Made by a program: the position numbers and the translations under genes. The notes beneath the pieces are model-generated. The model saw only the letters and a list, made by a program, of their open reading frames with translations. It was not told the origin of the DNA and ran no database searches. Source: Desulfoluna butyratoxydans (GTDB taxonomy: Bacteria > Desulfobacterota > Desulfobacteria > Desulfobacterales > Desulfolunaceae). Taken from it: a stretch of DNA of 64,000 bases. Positions 24,857 through 34,162 of this stretch are shown piece after piece. Each line of letters starts with the position of its first letter. The first letter of the stretch is position 1. Where the stretch lies: contig NZ_CAADHO010000007.1 of the NCBI RefSeq assembly GCF_900699765.1, positions 1-64,000 on the forward strand. The letters are read 5' to 3'.

Positions 24857-26845
24857 ATGATCAATGCAACACTGAACAAAAAGATCAGCTTTGCCGTTAT
24901 TCCCATCGTTTTGTTGTGCCTTTTCGTCTTCGGGGGGACGACGTATGTCTATATGAGCAACCTGATACGGGGGGACTTGTCCGACAATATCCTGAAAACC
25001 GTGCAGGAAAAATCCACGGTGGTGGACGTATGGATCAAGACACATCTCATCGAAACCGAGTCCATCGCCCAGACACCCCAGGCGAAAAACATCAACACGG
25101 GATTTGATGAGATCGATGCCTTGAACCGCAACCGGTATCTCTATTTGAAAAAAGCCTACCCCAACGATTATTCGGATATCTACTCCGCCAACAGCCAGGG
25201 TGTTTACCATACCATTCAGCAGGATAAAAACGACCAGTCCCTGAGCAGCTTTGTGGGCAACATTTCAAGCCGGGGGTATTTCAAGGACCTGATGGCAGGT
25301 GGGCCCTCCTTTGTCACCCCGCCCCTGATCTCCAAAACCACGGGCAAGGCCACGATTTTTATGGTTGCCCCCATTGCCGATGACCGGGGAACGCCCCAGG
25401 GGCTGGTGGGGGCCGGCATCCAGTTGAACTTTGTCTCCGAGACCATCGACGCCCTGGGCTTGACAGGCAAGAGCTACGGCATCGTCCTGGCCCAGGACGG
25501 AACCATCATCGTGCATCCGGATACCTCCGTTGTCATGAAGGAGAAACTTGGCGAGATAAGCGGCGGCCGTCTTGGGGGGCTTGATGAATACATGAAGGGT
25601 AACCGCACCGGTATCTATGAATTTACGGACAGCGGGGAGAGCAAAATAGCGTTTTTTTCCAAGGTGCCGACCACGGGGTGGTCCATTGTGACGGTCATCG
25701 ATGAGCAGGAGCTGCACTCCAAAGTCTATACCTTGCGGAATTTACTGCTGGGGTTGACCCTGGCCACCATTGCCCTTGTGGGGCTGGTGATTTTCCTGAT
25801 CTCCAGGTCCATCTCAAAGCCCGTCAAGCAGGTTGTGGCGGGGCTCAGGGACATTGCCGAAGGGGAAGGGGACCTGACCATGCGCCTGGTGGTGGACACC
25901 AAGGACGAAGTGGGGGAGATGGCCAGGTGGTTCAACCTGTTCATGGAAAAACTGCAGGCCATTATCAAGGATATCGGGGCCACAAGCACCAAGGTCGACG
26001 GCTCCTCGGACACCTTGATCGATATTTCCGGTCGGCTCTCGACAGGGGCGGAAAATACGGCGGATCGCGCCGAGGCCCTGTCCGGGGCGGCGACGGGCAT
26101 GAGTGAGAACCTGGCCAATATTGTCGCAGCCATTGAGGAGTCGTCATCCAACAGCACCATGGTGGCATCGGCCGCCGAAGAGATGAGCGTGACCATCCAC
26201 GAGATCGTGGACAACACGGCCAAGGCCCGGGGGATCTCCGATGAGGCGGTGTCACAGTCCAAAGAGGCCGCCGGCAAGATGGTGGCGTTGCGCCATGCCG
26301 CCGAAGAGATCGGCCAGGTCACCGAAACCATCTCGGCCATCTCCGAGCAGATCAACCTGCTTGCCCTGAACGCCACCATCGAGGCGGCACGGGCCGGAGA
26401 CGCCGGAAAAGGGTTTGCCGTGGTGGCCAACGAGATCAAGGAACTCGCCGCCCAGACGGCCGAGGCCACCGAAGGCATCAAGGAGCAGATCGAAACCGTC
26501 CAGGGCACCACCTCGGAAACCGCAGGGGAGATCGATCAGATCGCCGGGATTATCGAGCGGGTCAATGCCATTGTGGCCACCATCACCTCGTCCGTAAACG
26601 AGCAGTCCACGGCCACAAAAGATATTGCCAACAATATCTCGTTTGTCTCCCGGGGGATTTCAGACATCAACGAGAACGTAACCCAGAGCTTCTCCGTGTC
26701 CAAGGCCCTGACCGAGGATATCTCTCAGATTAACCAGGAAGCAGGGGACATTGCCGGATCAAGCGCTCAGCTGAGTTCCCATGCGGAACAGCTTCGGGAG
26801 ATGGCCGCCCGGGTGAACGGAATCGTCGGGCGGTTTAAGGTGTAG
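24857..26845 (+). CDS. Methyl-accepting chemotaxis protein with dCache sensor
   Basis: 662 residues from ATG 24857 (GAAAGG upstream); ATG 24839 is a weaker option. TM1 at about 12-34, then a double-Cache periplasmic ligand domain (about 35-285; [21 protein letters not shown] and [13 protein letters not shown] are typical). TM2 at about 292-315, HAMP at 316-370, and a long coiled-coil signalling domain. The invariant hairpin tip is [18 protein letters not shown], followed by [15 protein letters not shown]. It senses a small molecule outside the cell and controls CheA. No C-terminal CheR-binding pentapeptide is visible. It stands alone. Confidence 0.93.
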   Translation: MINATLNKKISFAVIPIVLLCLFVFGGTTYVYMSNLIRGDLSDNILKTVQEKSTVVDVWIKTHLIETESIAQTPQAKNINTGFDEIDALNRNRYLYLKKAYPNDYSDIYSANSQGVYHTIQQDKNDQSLSSFVGNISSRGYFKDLMAGGPSFVTPPLISKTTGKATIFMVAPIADDRGTPQGLVGAGIQLNFVSETIDALGLTGKSYGIVLAQDGTIIVHPDTSVVMKEKLGEISGGRLGGLDEYMKGNRTGIYEFTDSGESKIAFFSKVPTTGWSIVTVIDEQELHSKVYTLRNLLLGLTLATIALVGLVIFLISRSISKPVKQVVAGLRDIAEGEGDLTMRLVVDTKDEVGEMARWFNLFMEKLQAIIKDIGATSTKVDGSSDTLIDISGRLSTGAENTADRAEALSGAATGMSENLANIVAAIEESSSNSTMVASAAEEMSVTIHEIVDNTAKARGISDEAVSQSKEAAGKMVALRHAAEEIGQVTETISAISEQINLLALNATIEAARAGDAGKGFAVVANEIKELAAQTAEATEGIKEQIETVQGTTSETAGEIDQIAGIIERVNAIVATITSSVNEQSTATKDIANNISFVSRGISDINENVTQSFSVSKALTEDISQINQEAGDIAGSSAQLSSHAEQLREMAARVNGIVGRFKV

Positions 26846-26897
26846 CTGAAAAGGCTGAACCCTTCAATTTGGAAGCAGCGCCATTCCAAAGCCGCTA

Positions 26898-27386
26898 TCA
26901 TGCGCTCATTCGATCGGTGCCGTAGAGATTGAGCAGCTTTGCACGGGCTACCTTTGCGGCGATGGTTCGTTTGGTCTCCGGGGTCATCTCCATGTCACCC
27001 TGCCGGGATATCGGGCCATGGCCGTATGCCTGTTTGACGATCTCTTCATAGGCATGCCTCAACATCTCAAAGGAGTCTTCAACTTCAGGGTACTCCCCCT
27101 CCTCGCGAAACGGCAGGCGGATGACGTTTTTGATCTCATTGTCCTTCAGGTAGGGCGCGCTTGGGATACAGAGGTAGTGGTGCCGCTCCGGTACCCATGC
27201 CCCGGTCCTCTCATCTTCCCCGGGCTGGCAGAAAGGGCGACGTGCATGGGGGATGCGGGGTATGAGGCTCTTGACGGTCAGGGCATTGACGGCCAGCTCT
27301 TTTTCAAAGGGCTCCAGGGTGATGGTGTACGTCAGGGTGGGCCTGAAATTGCCCCTTTTTTTATCGATGCTCCATTGAATACGCAC
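26898..27386 (-). CDS. Hypothetical protein downstream of a VWA/MoxR module
   Basis: 162 residues. It begins MRIQWSIDKKRGNFRPTLTYTITLEPFEKELAV and contains HHYLCIPSAPYLKDNEIKNVIRLPFREEGEYPEVEDSFEMLRHAYEE. No recognised domain. It is 27 bp downstream of the VWA-like gene in the same direction and is probably co-expressed as a third component of that module. No signal or membrane segment. Confidence 0.7.
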   Translation of the reverse strand: MRIQWSIDKKRGNFRPTLTYTITLEPFEKELAVNALTVKSLIPRIPHARRPFCQPGEDERTGAWVPERHHYLCIPSAPYLKDNEIKNVIRLPFREEGEYPEVEDSFEMLRHAYEEIVKQAYGHGPISRQGDMEMTPETKRTIAAKVARAKLLNLYGTDRMSA

Positions 27387-27413
27387 GGTTTTTCCTTTTG
27401 GGTTCAGTCACAT

Positions 27414-28679
27414 TTACAACTGGATAACGTCGCCGAAGGGCGCCCGGTTGTCGCTGTTGCCGGTTTTGACCCACAGCACCGGATAGGGCGGCGGCTGGTC
27501 TGGGTAGGAGAGGCACTCAAGGTCGGTGAGGTAGATCAGGCACGACGGCATCAGCCCGTTTTTGGCGACCAGCTCAAAGACCGGACGAAAATCCGTTCCA
27601 CCGCCCCCTTTGGGGCGAAGGGCCACGGGCAGGTCGCAGCGGTTGAAGACGTCGTACCCTGAAATCTTTGCATCACAGTAAATCACATGGAGGGTAGCCG
27701 GGTAGCGCTCCATGATGTCGGATACCTCTGCGCTGAACTGGGCCAGCTCAGCCGGTTCGATGCTGCCGGAGGTATCCACGGCAACGACGATGGTGCTCAG
27801 CTCCTGGTTCTGGAGCGAGGGCAGGTAGAGCTCCTGGTGAATATACCGCCTGTTGGGGGATACCCAGGAGTAATTCGAGCGAGCGGACTGCTCGATGAAT
27901 CGTGCCAGCAGCTCTCTCCAGTTGAGTTTCGGGTTGATCCGGCGATGGATGAACCGTTCCACTCCGGCAGGCAGCTTGCCCATGCCCCGGGCATTGACAA
28001 AGGCCTGGGTAAGGGCCTCATTCCAGTCTGTTTCATGGCCCGGATCTGTTTCTCCTCCCGCAGGGGTGTCACGGACTTCCCCTGATTTTCCGGGATCACC
28101 CGAGGGAGAAGCCTCCTGCGACTCTTCCTCTGATTCCTCCCGGCCTTCGGGGAGGGCCGATGCCTCAAGCTCGGATGTGTCATCTCCGGAGGCCGCTGAG
28201 TTATCTCCTGCCTCCGGATCTGATTCCTCTTCGCTTTGTTCCGAATCATCCAGGCCGCGCTCAAGAATGGTGTAGACGGCCTCCGCACTTTTTCCGTCAT
28301 AGGCATCGTTCAGCAAAAAACCGTCGGGAAGGGTGAATCCGGACTCCAGCAGGATGCCGTTGACGGCATAATCACAGGCCCTGTTCCAGAGGTCGTGGTC
28401 CCGGTTCTGCCGACGGGTGTGGTGCCCGCAGGCCGGGTGCATCACCGTATGGGCGGTAAGCCCCTCCAGCTTGTCCGGCGAAAGGACCCGGACATACAGG
28501 GGGTTGTAGCCAAATACCTTGCCGTCGGTCCAGGCCGTTTCACACGAATAGTCCTCCCTGACCTTCAACCGCAGGGCCAGGGAAGCAAAAAACGGGTGGT
28601 TGATGACCAGGGAGGTGCGCGCCCTCAGAATTTTGGAGTACGCGTTGGTGTCTTTGATCTGTGGGTTCATGGTTGCCAT
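27414..28679 (-). CDS. DUF2201-type protein: metallopeptidase-like and VWA-like domains
   Basis: 421 residues. The N-terminal half (to about 145) is a putative metallopeptidase domain: LTAHTVMHPACGHHTRR resembles the HExxH-like helix of these proteins, here without the Glu, and RACDYAVN follows. A very acidic Ser/Glu-rich linker spans about 155-225. The C-terminal half (about 280-421) is a VWA-like fold with a metal-site motif VVAVDTSGSIEP and IYLTDLEC. Such proteins pair with MoxR AAA ATPases, as here; the pair is thought to act as a chaperone or metal-insertion machine. Confidence 0.82.
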   Translation of the reverse strand: MATMNPQIKDTNAYSKILRARTSLVINHPFFASLALRLKVREDYSCETAWTDGKVFGYNPLYVRVLSPDKLEGLTAHTVMHPACGHHTRRQNRDHDLWNRACDYAVNGILLESGFTLPDGFLLNDAYDGKSAEAVYTILERGLDDSEQSEEESDPEAGDNSAASGDDTSELEASALPEGREESEEESQEASPSGDPGKSGEVRDTPAGGETDPGHETDWNEALTQAFVNARGMGKLPAGVERFIHRRINPKLNWRELLARFIEQSARSNYSWVSPNRRYIHQELYLPSLQNQELSTIVVAVDTSGSIEPAELAQFSAEVSDIMERYPATLHVIYCDAKISGYDVFNRCDLPVALRPKGGGGTDFRPVFELVAKNGLMPSCLIYLTDLECLSYPDQPPPYPVLWVKTGNSDNRAPFGDVIQL

Positions 28680-28756
28680 GTCGTTGTTCCGGGCGGGATG
28701 CTGTAAAAAAGTTGTGCCGGTTCAGCTTGCCTTCTATGGGTAAATTGGGGTGGGGA

Positions 28757-28970
28757 AGCAGCCTCCGGTGGCCAGGGGATGATCCCTGAACCCCAGGTTG
28801 CGGATGCTTTCCCCTCGTTCCTAAGTGAAAAACATCCGCGAAGATGTTCATAAAACCGCCCCAAACCAGTTTGTCAAACCCAACGCATAAAATGGGTAAA
28901 CCTTTGGCCCCGGCAGGGCCGCCTGAGGCATCGTTAACTTGGCAGCCTCCGGCGGGTCGCTTTCTTTCAG
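28757..28970. repeat. Palindromic repeat debris between the VWA and MoxR genes
   Basis: Two fragments of the repeat family: GCAGCCTCCGGTGGCCAGGGG with CCTCGTTCCTAAG and ACATCCGCG (28757-28845), and GGCCCCGGCAGGGCCGCCTGAGGC followed by GCAGCCTCCGGCGGGTCGC (28905-28965). They fill the 304-bp gap inside an apparent operon. Confidence 0.6.
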
Positions 28971-28983
28971 AGGGTTACAGGCC

Positions 28984-29967
28984 TTACATAAGAACCTCTG
29001 CATGGTCTTCCGCCCACCGGGCAAACCCATCGGTTTCTACGATTCGATTGTTTGCGCGGGCCGCCTCTCGGATGAGCAGAACGCTGAACTCATCGGGCAA
29101 CCGGGAGGCAAAGGTCAGCAAGGCATCCATGGTGCCGGAATCTGCCGACAGAGCAAGCATTTCGCACAGGGCAAACAGGACCGCAGGGTCTGTGGGGACA
29201 TCCACAAGGTTGGGGGCGGATAAAATGCTCTCAGGGTCCGGAAGCTGGTGCCGGATGGTGACATACCCGCAAAACTCGGCAGCGGCTCCTTTGCCCACCG
29301 TGCCTGCCACCAGCTCGCTTAGCATGCTCTTTTCCATTCCCCCACCCATGAGGCGAGAGACAAATTCCCAGGACCTGGGAGACGGAAAGGCCTTGTCTGC
29401 CCGCTCCGGGTCAAAATCGTGGAGAAGCTTGGGACGAAAACGGATAAAGGAGGTCACCTCCGGGGCGATGTCGTGTGCTTCAGCCCAGGTGAGCCACTCC
29501 TCATGGTCCACGCTGAAGTCGATATGCACAAACCGGTTGGCCAGAGCAGACGGCATGCGGTGGGTCACCGCCCGGTCCTGCTCCCGGTTTCCGGCAGCGA
29601 TGATGGCCCAGCCCTCCGGCAGGGTGTACTCCCCGAGCCGCCGGTCCAGAACAAGCTGGTAACATGCCGCCTGGACCAGGGGAGGGGCCGCGTTGAGCTC
29701 ATCCAGAAAAAGAACGCCGGTTCCCGAACGCGGCAGAAAGGACGGCGCGCACCACGTGGACGTGCCGTCATCCCCGATGCGGGGAATGCCCCGCAAGTCC
29801 ACCGGGTCCAGGAGGATGGCCCGGATATCGATGAGTTCCAGTCCCATGGCGTCAGCCGTCTGCCTGACCACCTGGCTTTTGCCAATGCCGGGAGGCCCCC
29901 ACAAAAACGTGGGTTGACGAATCTGAATGAGGGTTGAGACGGCTGTTGCAATGTGGGACGGTTTCAT
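28984..29967 (-). CDS. MoxR-type AAA+ ATPase
   Basis: 327 residues. Walker A is GPPGIGKS (about 24-31), Walker B is VLFLDELNAA, sensor 1 lies in IIAAGNREQD, and a sensor 2 arginine follows in FPSPRSWEFVSR. It belongs to the MoxR family of AAA+ ATPases that remodel client proteins together with VWA-domain partners. The downstream DUF2201 gene encodes such a partner. A 304-bp gap with repeats lies between them, so transcription may be partly uncoupled. Confidence 0.88.
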   Translation of the reverse strand: MKPSHIATAVSTLIQIRQPTFLWGPPGIGKSQVVRQTADAMGLELIDIRAILLDPVDLRGIPRIGDDGTSTWCAPSFLPRSGTGVLFLDELNAAPPLVQAACYQLVLDRRLGEYTLPEGWAIIAAGNREQDRAVTHRMPSALANRFVHIDFSVDHEEWLTWAEAHDIAPEVTSFIRFRPKLLHDFDPERADKAFPSPRSWEFVSRLMGGGMEKSMLSELVAGTVGKGAAAEFCGYVTIRHQLPDPESILSAPNLVDVPTDPAVLFALCEMLALSADSGTMDALLTFASRLPDEFSVLLIREAARANNRIVETDGFARWAEDHAEVLM

Positions 29968-30060
29968 TGGCTTCCTTCTTTGTGTTTATTTCGGGGGACT
30001 CATAATTTGTTGTTGTGTCGTTAAGTTTTAGGCGACCCAAACAAACCAGATGCTGTGTGA

Positions 30061-30237
30061 TTTTGCAATCTTTTTTTCTCGGAAAATCGAATAGGGGTCC
30101 TCTGGGGAGAGCGCCTCAAGGGTGTGCTCGTTGAGAAGGGAAACACGTTGATCACTTGCCTCGCCCATATGGATCTTAATGCGGTTCGGGCTGGAATTGT
30201 GAAACGGGCTGAGGGTCAGCGCTGGTGCGCCGCCTGA
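30061..30237 (+). pseudogene. RAYT transposase fragment
   Basis: In frame from about 30061 to the TGA at 30237, the sequence encodes GVLWGERLKGVLVEKGN, then CLAHMDLNAVRAGIVKRAEG and RWCAA. This matches the middle of the intact RAYT (GTLWGERFKSVIVEEGN, DLNAVRAGIVKRPED). The HUH motif part and the C-terminus are missing. It lies between the MoxR gene and the end of the tail locus. Confidence 0.85.
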
Positions 30238-30382
30238 CCCTCAATCCCGTTTCCTCGGTTCAAACCGCGCAACATTTAGACTTCTTTTGTGGCGGACACG
30301 GTGTCGCTCATGGTTCTGTTATGCCTTTAACGCCGAATAAAAGATCTGTCTCTTTGATTGGATAATTGCTTGGAAAAAAGAG

Positions 30383-30431
30383 GAGCCCGAGTCACCGCAC
30401 AAAGGGGTTGGTTTGCGTGCGATGCTCGGGC
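30383..30431 (+). repeat. Imperfect inverted repeat
   Basis: GCCCGAGTCACCGCAC and GCGTGCGATGCTCGGGC pair with mismatches around an 11-14 base loop. It lies between the RAYT fragment and the left end of the tail locus and may be a REP-like relic. The rest of 30238-30569 shows no gene. Confidence 0.45.
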
Positions 30432-30569
30432 AATGGAGGGTTGAATCTTTGAAAGGTGGTGCCTGCCGCTATTGATGTAAGAAAGGGCTACGCGGCTCTG
30501 ATTGACCTTATTTGTCAGCCCGTCTTGTTGGCCGGGTTTTTTCGGTTGGGGCTAACGTCACCTGTCCTG

Positions 30570-30794
30570 CTATTCAATTCCCTGGGATTTCAAAAAATAT
30601 TTTGCCAGGGTCGGAGACTCCTCCACCATGTTGTCGACATCCCAGAGAGGGATGTCGTTGGGGGCGGGTTCAGGGGCGATATCAGGAGGCGTTTCTTGGC
30701 AATTTTCAGGTATTCTTGAGTTCTTGATGAAGTTGATGACTTTCGCTCCCGTAGTTCTATCATACCAGGTGTTTTGAATTTCAAGTTTTTCCAT
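30570..30794 (-). CDS. Small protein after the tail fibre gene
   Basis: 74 residues beginning MEKLEIQNTWYDRTTG, 1 bp after the fibre stop. In Mu-, P2- and pyocin-type tail loci this position often encodes a fibre assembly chaperone or a second fibre piece. This protein is short and not recognised, so that role is only suggested by position. It is the last gene of the leftward tail operon. Confidence 0.65.
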   Translation of the reverse strand: MEKLEIQNTWYDRTTGAKVINFIKNSRIPENCQETPPDIAPEPAPNDIPLWDVDNMVEESPTLAKYFLKSQGIE

Positions 30795-30795
30795 T

Positions 30796-33594
30796 TTAGA
30801 AACCTCGCTTGACTTTGAGCTTATAGAAACCCTCAGCAGATTGAACAGGGTCTGCTCCCCATCTGCTAGAGAAAGTATAGCTTGACCCTGAACCCACTAT
30901 CAATTCATTGCTGTTTACTCTTTTGTATGCGCCAATGGTTCTGGCTTGATAATAATACTGCCCTCCACAATATCTTTTATTCTCATCTGTTGGCGCACTG
31001 TTCCAATAAATTTCGAATGTAGATTTTGGGGTTTGAAATAGATTTGATAAAATATACTTAGTGTTGAGAGTTACTGGGAACCAGGGCGTCTCATACTCAT
31101 CACCGGTAGGCATAAGTTCCAGATCAACGACCAGGCCATCGGAGATTTTGCAAGACCCGATAATCAGTTTGTCATTCATCCACTTAACTATATCCGTAAC
31201 GTAACTTTTTTCAGGAATCAAATCGACAGCCCCATTGTCGAGCAAAACCAGGTCATATCTGCCATCCGATTTTGTCTGTGGGTAGATGGCTGGAGTATCT
31301 TTGTAAATGATTTTGTCTCGGTTTCCCTCAGGACCGAATCCTTTAGAGATGTTTGCTACGAATGGGGATTCGGTACTAGCTTTGATTTGGATTGAGCGGC
31401 CCTTTGGAAGTTGGCCCTGTTTGCCAATGGCCATAATTATGTAGCCTTCGGAACTTCCCCAGTTGTCTTGCAGAGTAAGTTTAGTTCCTTCGACAAGGAG
31501 AGGTTTTGACAGGTCACTTTCGGTCCATGGGGAGTTGAGTAAAGTGAATTTATCCCAACCACGGTCACGGGACACCACATGCCAATGTCCTGTATTTTTG
31601 GCTTTCGCGATTATTGTCTCGGCCTCAAATCCAAGGCCAACGGTCTCACCACCTTTCATAGATACAAATGCCGTTGATCCCAGCACTCCGGTCATTCCGG
31701 GGGTGGTGCTACCAAGATCATCACCAAACCAGCCGTAAAACATGTACTCATTGTCATTGCTGTTGGTGGCTTCATTGACCCCCAAAAAGATCTCATTTTC
31801 GGTGGTGTTCTTAGCCCAAAAGAGACCAGTATCACCAGGGTTTGTCTTGGGAGTGTCATCTGTGTCGAGACAAAGGTATTTTTCCCCCCCGATTTTGTCG
31901 GAGTACACATACCAACTCATTGCGTCGTCGATTTTTTTAAACCAACCTTGGGCTAACCGTTTTCCCATTGGATGCTTAAGGGCTCGTGTAACACCCCATC
32001 CGTGATACAACACCATCGCGAAACCCGTGGCGGGATTGAAGTGCCAGTAATCCCCGAAGACATGGATGGGGTCTGAGGCGTCGATAAGTTTGTGTTTTCT
32101 CAGACGTGCTCCAACAAGTTTGGTAAGGCCGTTGCCAGTATTGCCAAAGCCACCTCCGACAACGAGTTCAACCGCTTGGTCTGTGGCGTAGATGGCAAAG
32201 TCCTTTGCGCCATACACAGCATCGTTTGCGGTGCCGCTGGCGTGGCCGTTATTGATTTGGATTCCGTAGAATGTTTGTGGGGTGTTGAAGACTATTGTAA
32301 GACGCTGGTTTGTGGAAATACCACTGTGGGAGAGCCAGGAGTTATCCGTCCAATTACCAACTTTGGTTTTGGTCGTGTCAAATGCAAAGTGTGGATCGAA
32401 ACTCTCACTATATTTCGATGTGGCTATTGCACCAAAATCGACGCCTTGGCGCATTGGGATTACTTCGCCACGTTTATCTAAAAACTCAATTGAGCGAATG
32501 GCAATGGAGTTGGTACCAGACCAGTTGTTTGCGAAGTCAAAACAGACCGACTTCGCGATGATTTTGTCCATTGGGAGTATGTTGGTCGTCTGAAAAGCTA
32601 TAATATTGGCAGATTGATTTGCCTTGTTGAAATAGTCGCTATTGCCAACGGTTATCCCCGTGTTCGTCCACTCCCGCACTCCACCAGTCGCGGTCTCTAT
32701 GGGGGCTGCACTATCTGAACGTATATACTTATCTACACCTAAAATGGTATCTTGAATTAGTCTATTCCCCTGGAATGAAGGGGTGCAGGCCATCACCATC
32801 CCACCGTACTCTCCACCAGCGAACGGCATCCCCAGATTAACGGGTAATCCAGCTTGACCGTCCCCCATATAATCAACCGAATCCATGCCCTTCACCTCGG
32901 TCGCCTCAACCGAAATACCCTCGCCATAAGACAAAACAGCCTGCCTGACCCCCGTATTGACCACCTTTTCCTCAAGCGTCTCCAGCGCCTCTTTCTGTGC
33001 GGTGATCTCGTCCACAGCCGTTTGGTGAGCCTGGCGAATATCCTTATGGGCTCCATCATTCCGGTTGTGCTCGGAGATGGCTGTTGTGCAGGCTTCCCGG
33101 ATATCCTGATGCGCCTGGCTGTCTTCGTTGTGGTCGGAAAGGGCTTCCATGGTGGCATGCACGGAAGGGGCAATGGCAAGGGAAATAACCGCCTCGTTGC
33201 TCACGACCATGGGGGCGGTGATGGTGTGGGTCATGGTGCCCTTGGGGGAGTCCTTGCCCACCTTTTCAAGCTCCGGGTGCGGGCCGATGCCGATGACGGT
33301 GTCGTCGGCCAGAATGGCCACTTCGCGGATCATCCAGCTGCCGGTTTCGGGCTTTGTCTCGGGGATGCTGACGCCGAACTCCACGACTTTACCCGAAGGG
33401 ACGTCCGGGGCATCCACCATGGCAATGGTGTCAATGGGCTGGCGGTAGAGCTCGTTTACCAGCATGGTGCTGCCCGAATGGTCGGGCGTCTGCCCGCCGC
33501 CGTCCCCGATGGCGATGTGGGTGGCTTTGATTTTGGTTCCGGATGATTCAGCCTCTTGAATGGCCTGAAGCCCGGCAGGGGTCCATCTCAACAT
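30796..33594 (-). CDS. Tail fibre protein with phage tail-collar (DUF3751-type) N-terminus
   Basis: 932 residues from ATG 33594 (AAGGAG 7 bp upstream). Residues 1-155 are the conserved baseplate-attachment head of P2/Mu/pyocin-type fibres (LRWTPAGLQAIQEAES, ATHIAIGDGGG, VNELYRQPI, GSWMIREVAILADD). A helical stalk with repeats of SEHNRNDGAHKDIRQAH type follows at about 160-225. The remaining 700 residues are beta-rich, AT-richer and unlike the head, as expected for the receptor-binding part, which evolves by exchange. It determines which cells the particle binds. Confidence 0.85.
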   Translation of the reverse strand: MLRWTPAGLQAIQEAESSGTKIKATHIAIGDGGGQTPDHSGSTMLVNELYRQPIDTIAMVDAPDVPSGKVVEFGVSIPETKPETGSWMIREVAILADDTVIGIGPHPELEKVGKDSPKGTMTHTITAPMVVSNEAVISLAIAPSVHATMEALSDHNEDSQAHQDIREACTTAISEHNRNDGAHKDIRQAHQTAVDEITAQKEALETLEEKVVNTGVRQAVLSYGEGISVEATEVKGMDSVDYMGDGQAGLPVNLGMPFAGGEYGGMVMACTPSFQGNRLIQDTILGVDKYIRSDSAAPIETATGGVREWTNTGITVGNSDYFNKANQSANIIAFQTTNILPMDKIIAKSVCFDFANNWSGTNSIAIRSIEFLDKRGEVIPMRQGVDFGAIATSKYSESFDPHFAFDTTKTKVGNWTDNSWLSHSGISTNQRLTIVFNTPQTFYGIQINNGHASGTANDAVYGAKDFAIYATDQAVELVVGGGFGNTGNGLTKLVGARLRKHKLIDASDPIHVFGDYWHFNPATGFAMVLYHGWGVTRALKHPMGKRLAQGWFKKIDDAMSWYVYSDKIGGEKYLCLDTDDTPKTNPGDTGLFWAKNTTENEIFLGVNEATNSNDNEYMFYGWFGDDLGSTTPGMTGVLGSTAFVSMKGGETVGLGFEAETIIAKAKNTGHWHVVSRDRGWDKFTLLNSPWTESDLSKPLLVEGTKLTLQDNWGSSEGYIIMAIGKQGQLPKGRSIQIKASTESPFVANISKGFGPEGNRDKIIYKDTPAIYPQTKSDGRYDLVLLDNGAVDLIPEKSYVTDIVKWMNDKLIIGSCKISDGLVVDLELMPTGDEYETPWFPVTLNTKYILSNLFQTPKSTFEIYWNSAPTDENKRYCGGQYYYQARTIGAYKRVNSNELIVGSGSSYTFSSRWGADPVQSAEGFYKLKVKRGF

Positions 33595-33604
33595 GGTCTT
33601 CTCC

Positions 33605-34162
33605 TTACAGTCTGATATGGGTTTTGACGCGAAGGCCGGCTGCCGCAAAGATCTGGGACGGTGTCTGTGTCCTGGTGCTCACGCGGGCGAGTTTGGCCGT
33701 GGCGGCCTTGGCCCCGTTGATGACGTCTCGGATGGCGTCGTATTTTGTCTTGTCCATGGGAGCATCTGCGGGAACCGACACCTCGAATTCGGCCCATCTG
33801 GTGCTGTCCACGGGCTTCATGGAAGAGAGGGTGCACCCTTCGTGGCCATAGTGGTCCAGGATGCGTTCCACGCCGGGGTGCCTGCCCGCCATGCGATGCC
33901 AGGCCCAGGCGTCAACCACCCGGGTCCGGTACTGGTCAAAGGTTTCGGCGGGGTGCTTTCGGATGCCCCTGGATTGTGCAAAGGCGGGCACAAGCTCGTC
34001 ATCGCAGGTTTTGGGGTTCATCTGGTCCCGGGCCCACACGATGTCGGCGCACACATCGTCCAAGGCTTTTGCCATGCCCTTGAGGATGACGGCCACGGGG
34101 CCGCCTGCAAGGGCGGGGCGGAAGCGGAGCTGGTTGCGTATGTACTTCCAGAAAAGGGCCAT
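33605..34162 (-). CDS. Phage tail protein I (baseplate)
   Basis: 185 residues. Matches the P2 gpI family in size and motifs: ALAQ-type helix (KGMAKALDDVCADIVWARDQMNPKTCDDELVPAFAQSRG) and AWAWHRMAGRHPGVERILDHYG. gpI joins gpJ and gpW to make the baseplate wedge. It starts directly after the stop of the J-like gene (34163). Confidence 0.82.
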   Translation of the reverse strand: MALFWKYIRNQLRFRPALAGGPVAVILKGMAKALDDVCADIVWARDQMNPKTCDDELVPAFAQSRGIRKHPAETFDQYRTRVVDAWAWHRMAGRHPGVERILDHYGHEGCTLSSMKPVDSTRWAEFEVSVPADAPMDKTKYDAIRDVINGAKAATAKLARVSTRTQTPSQIFAAAGLRVKTHIRL

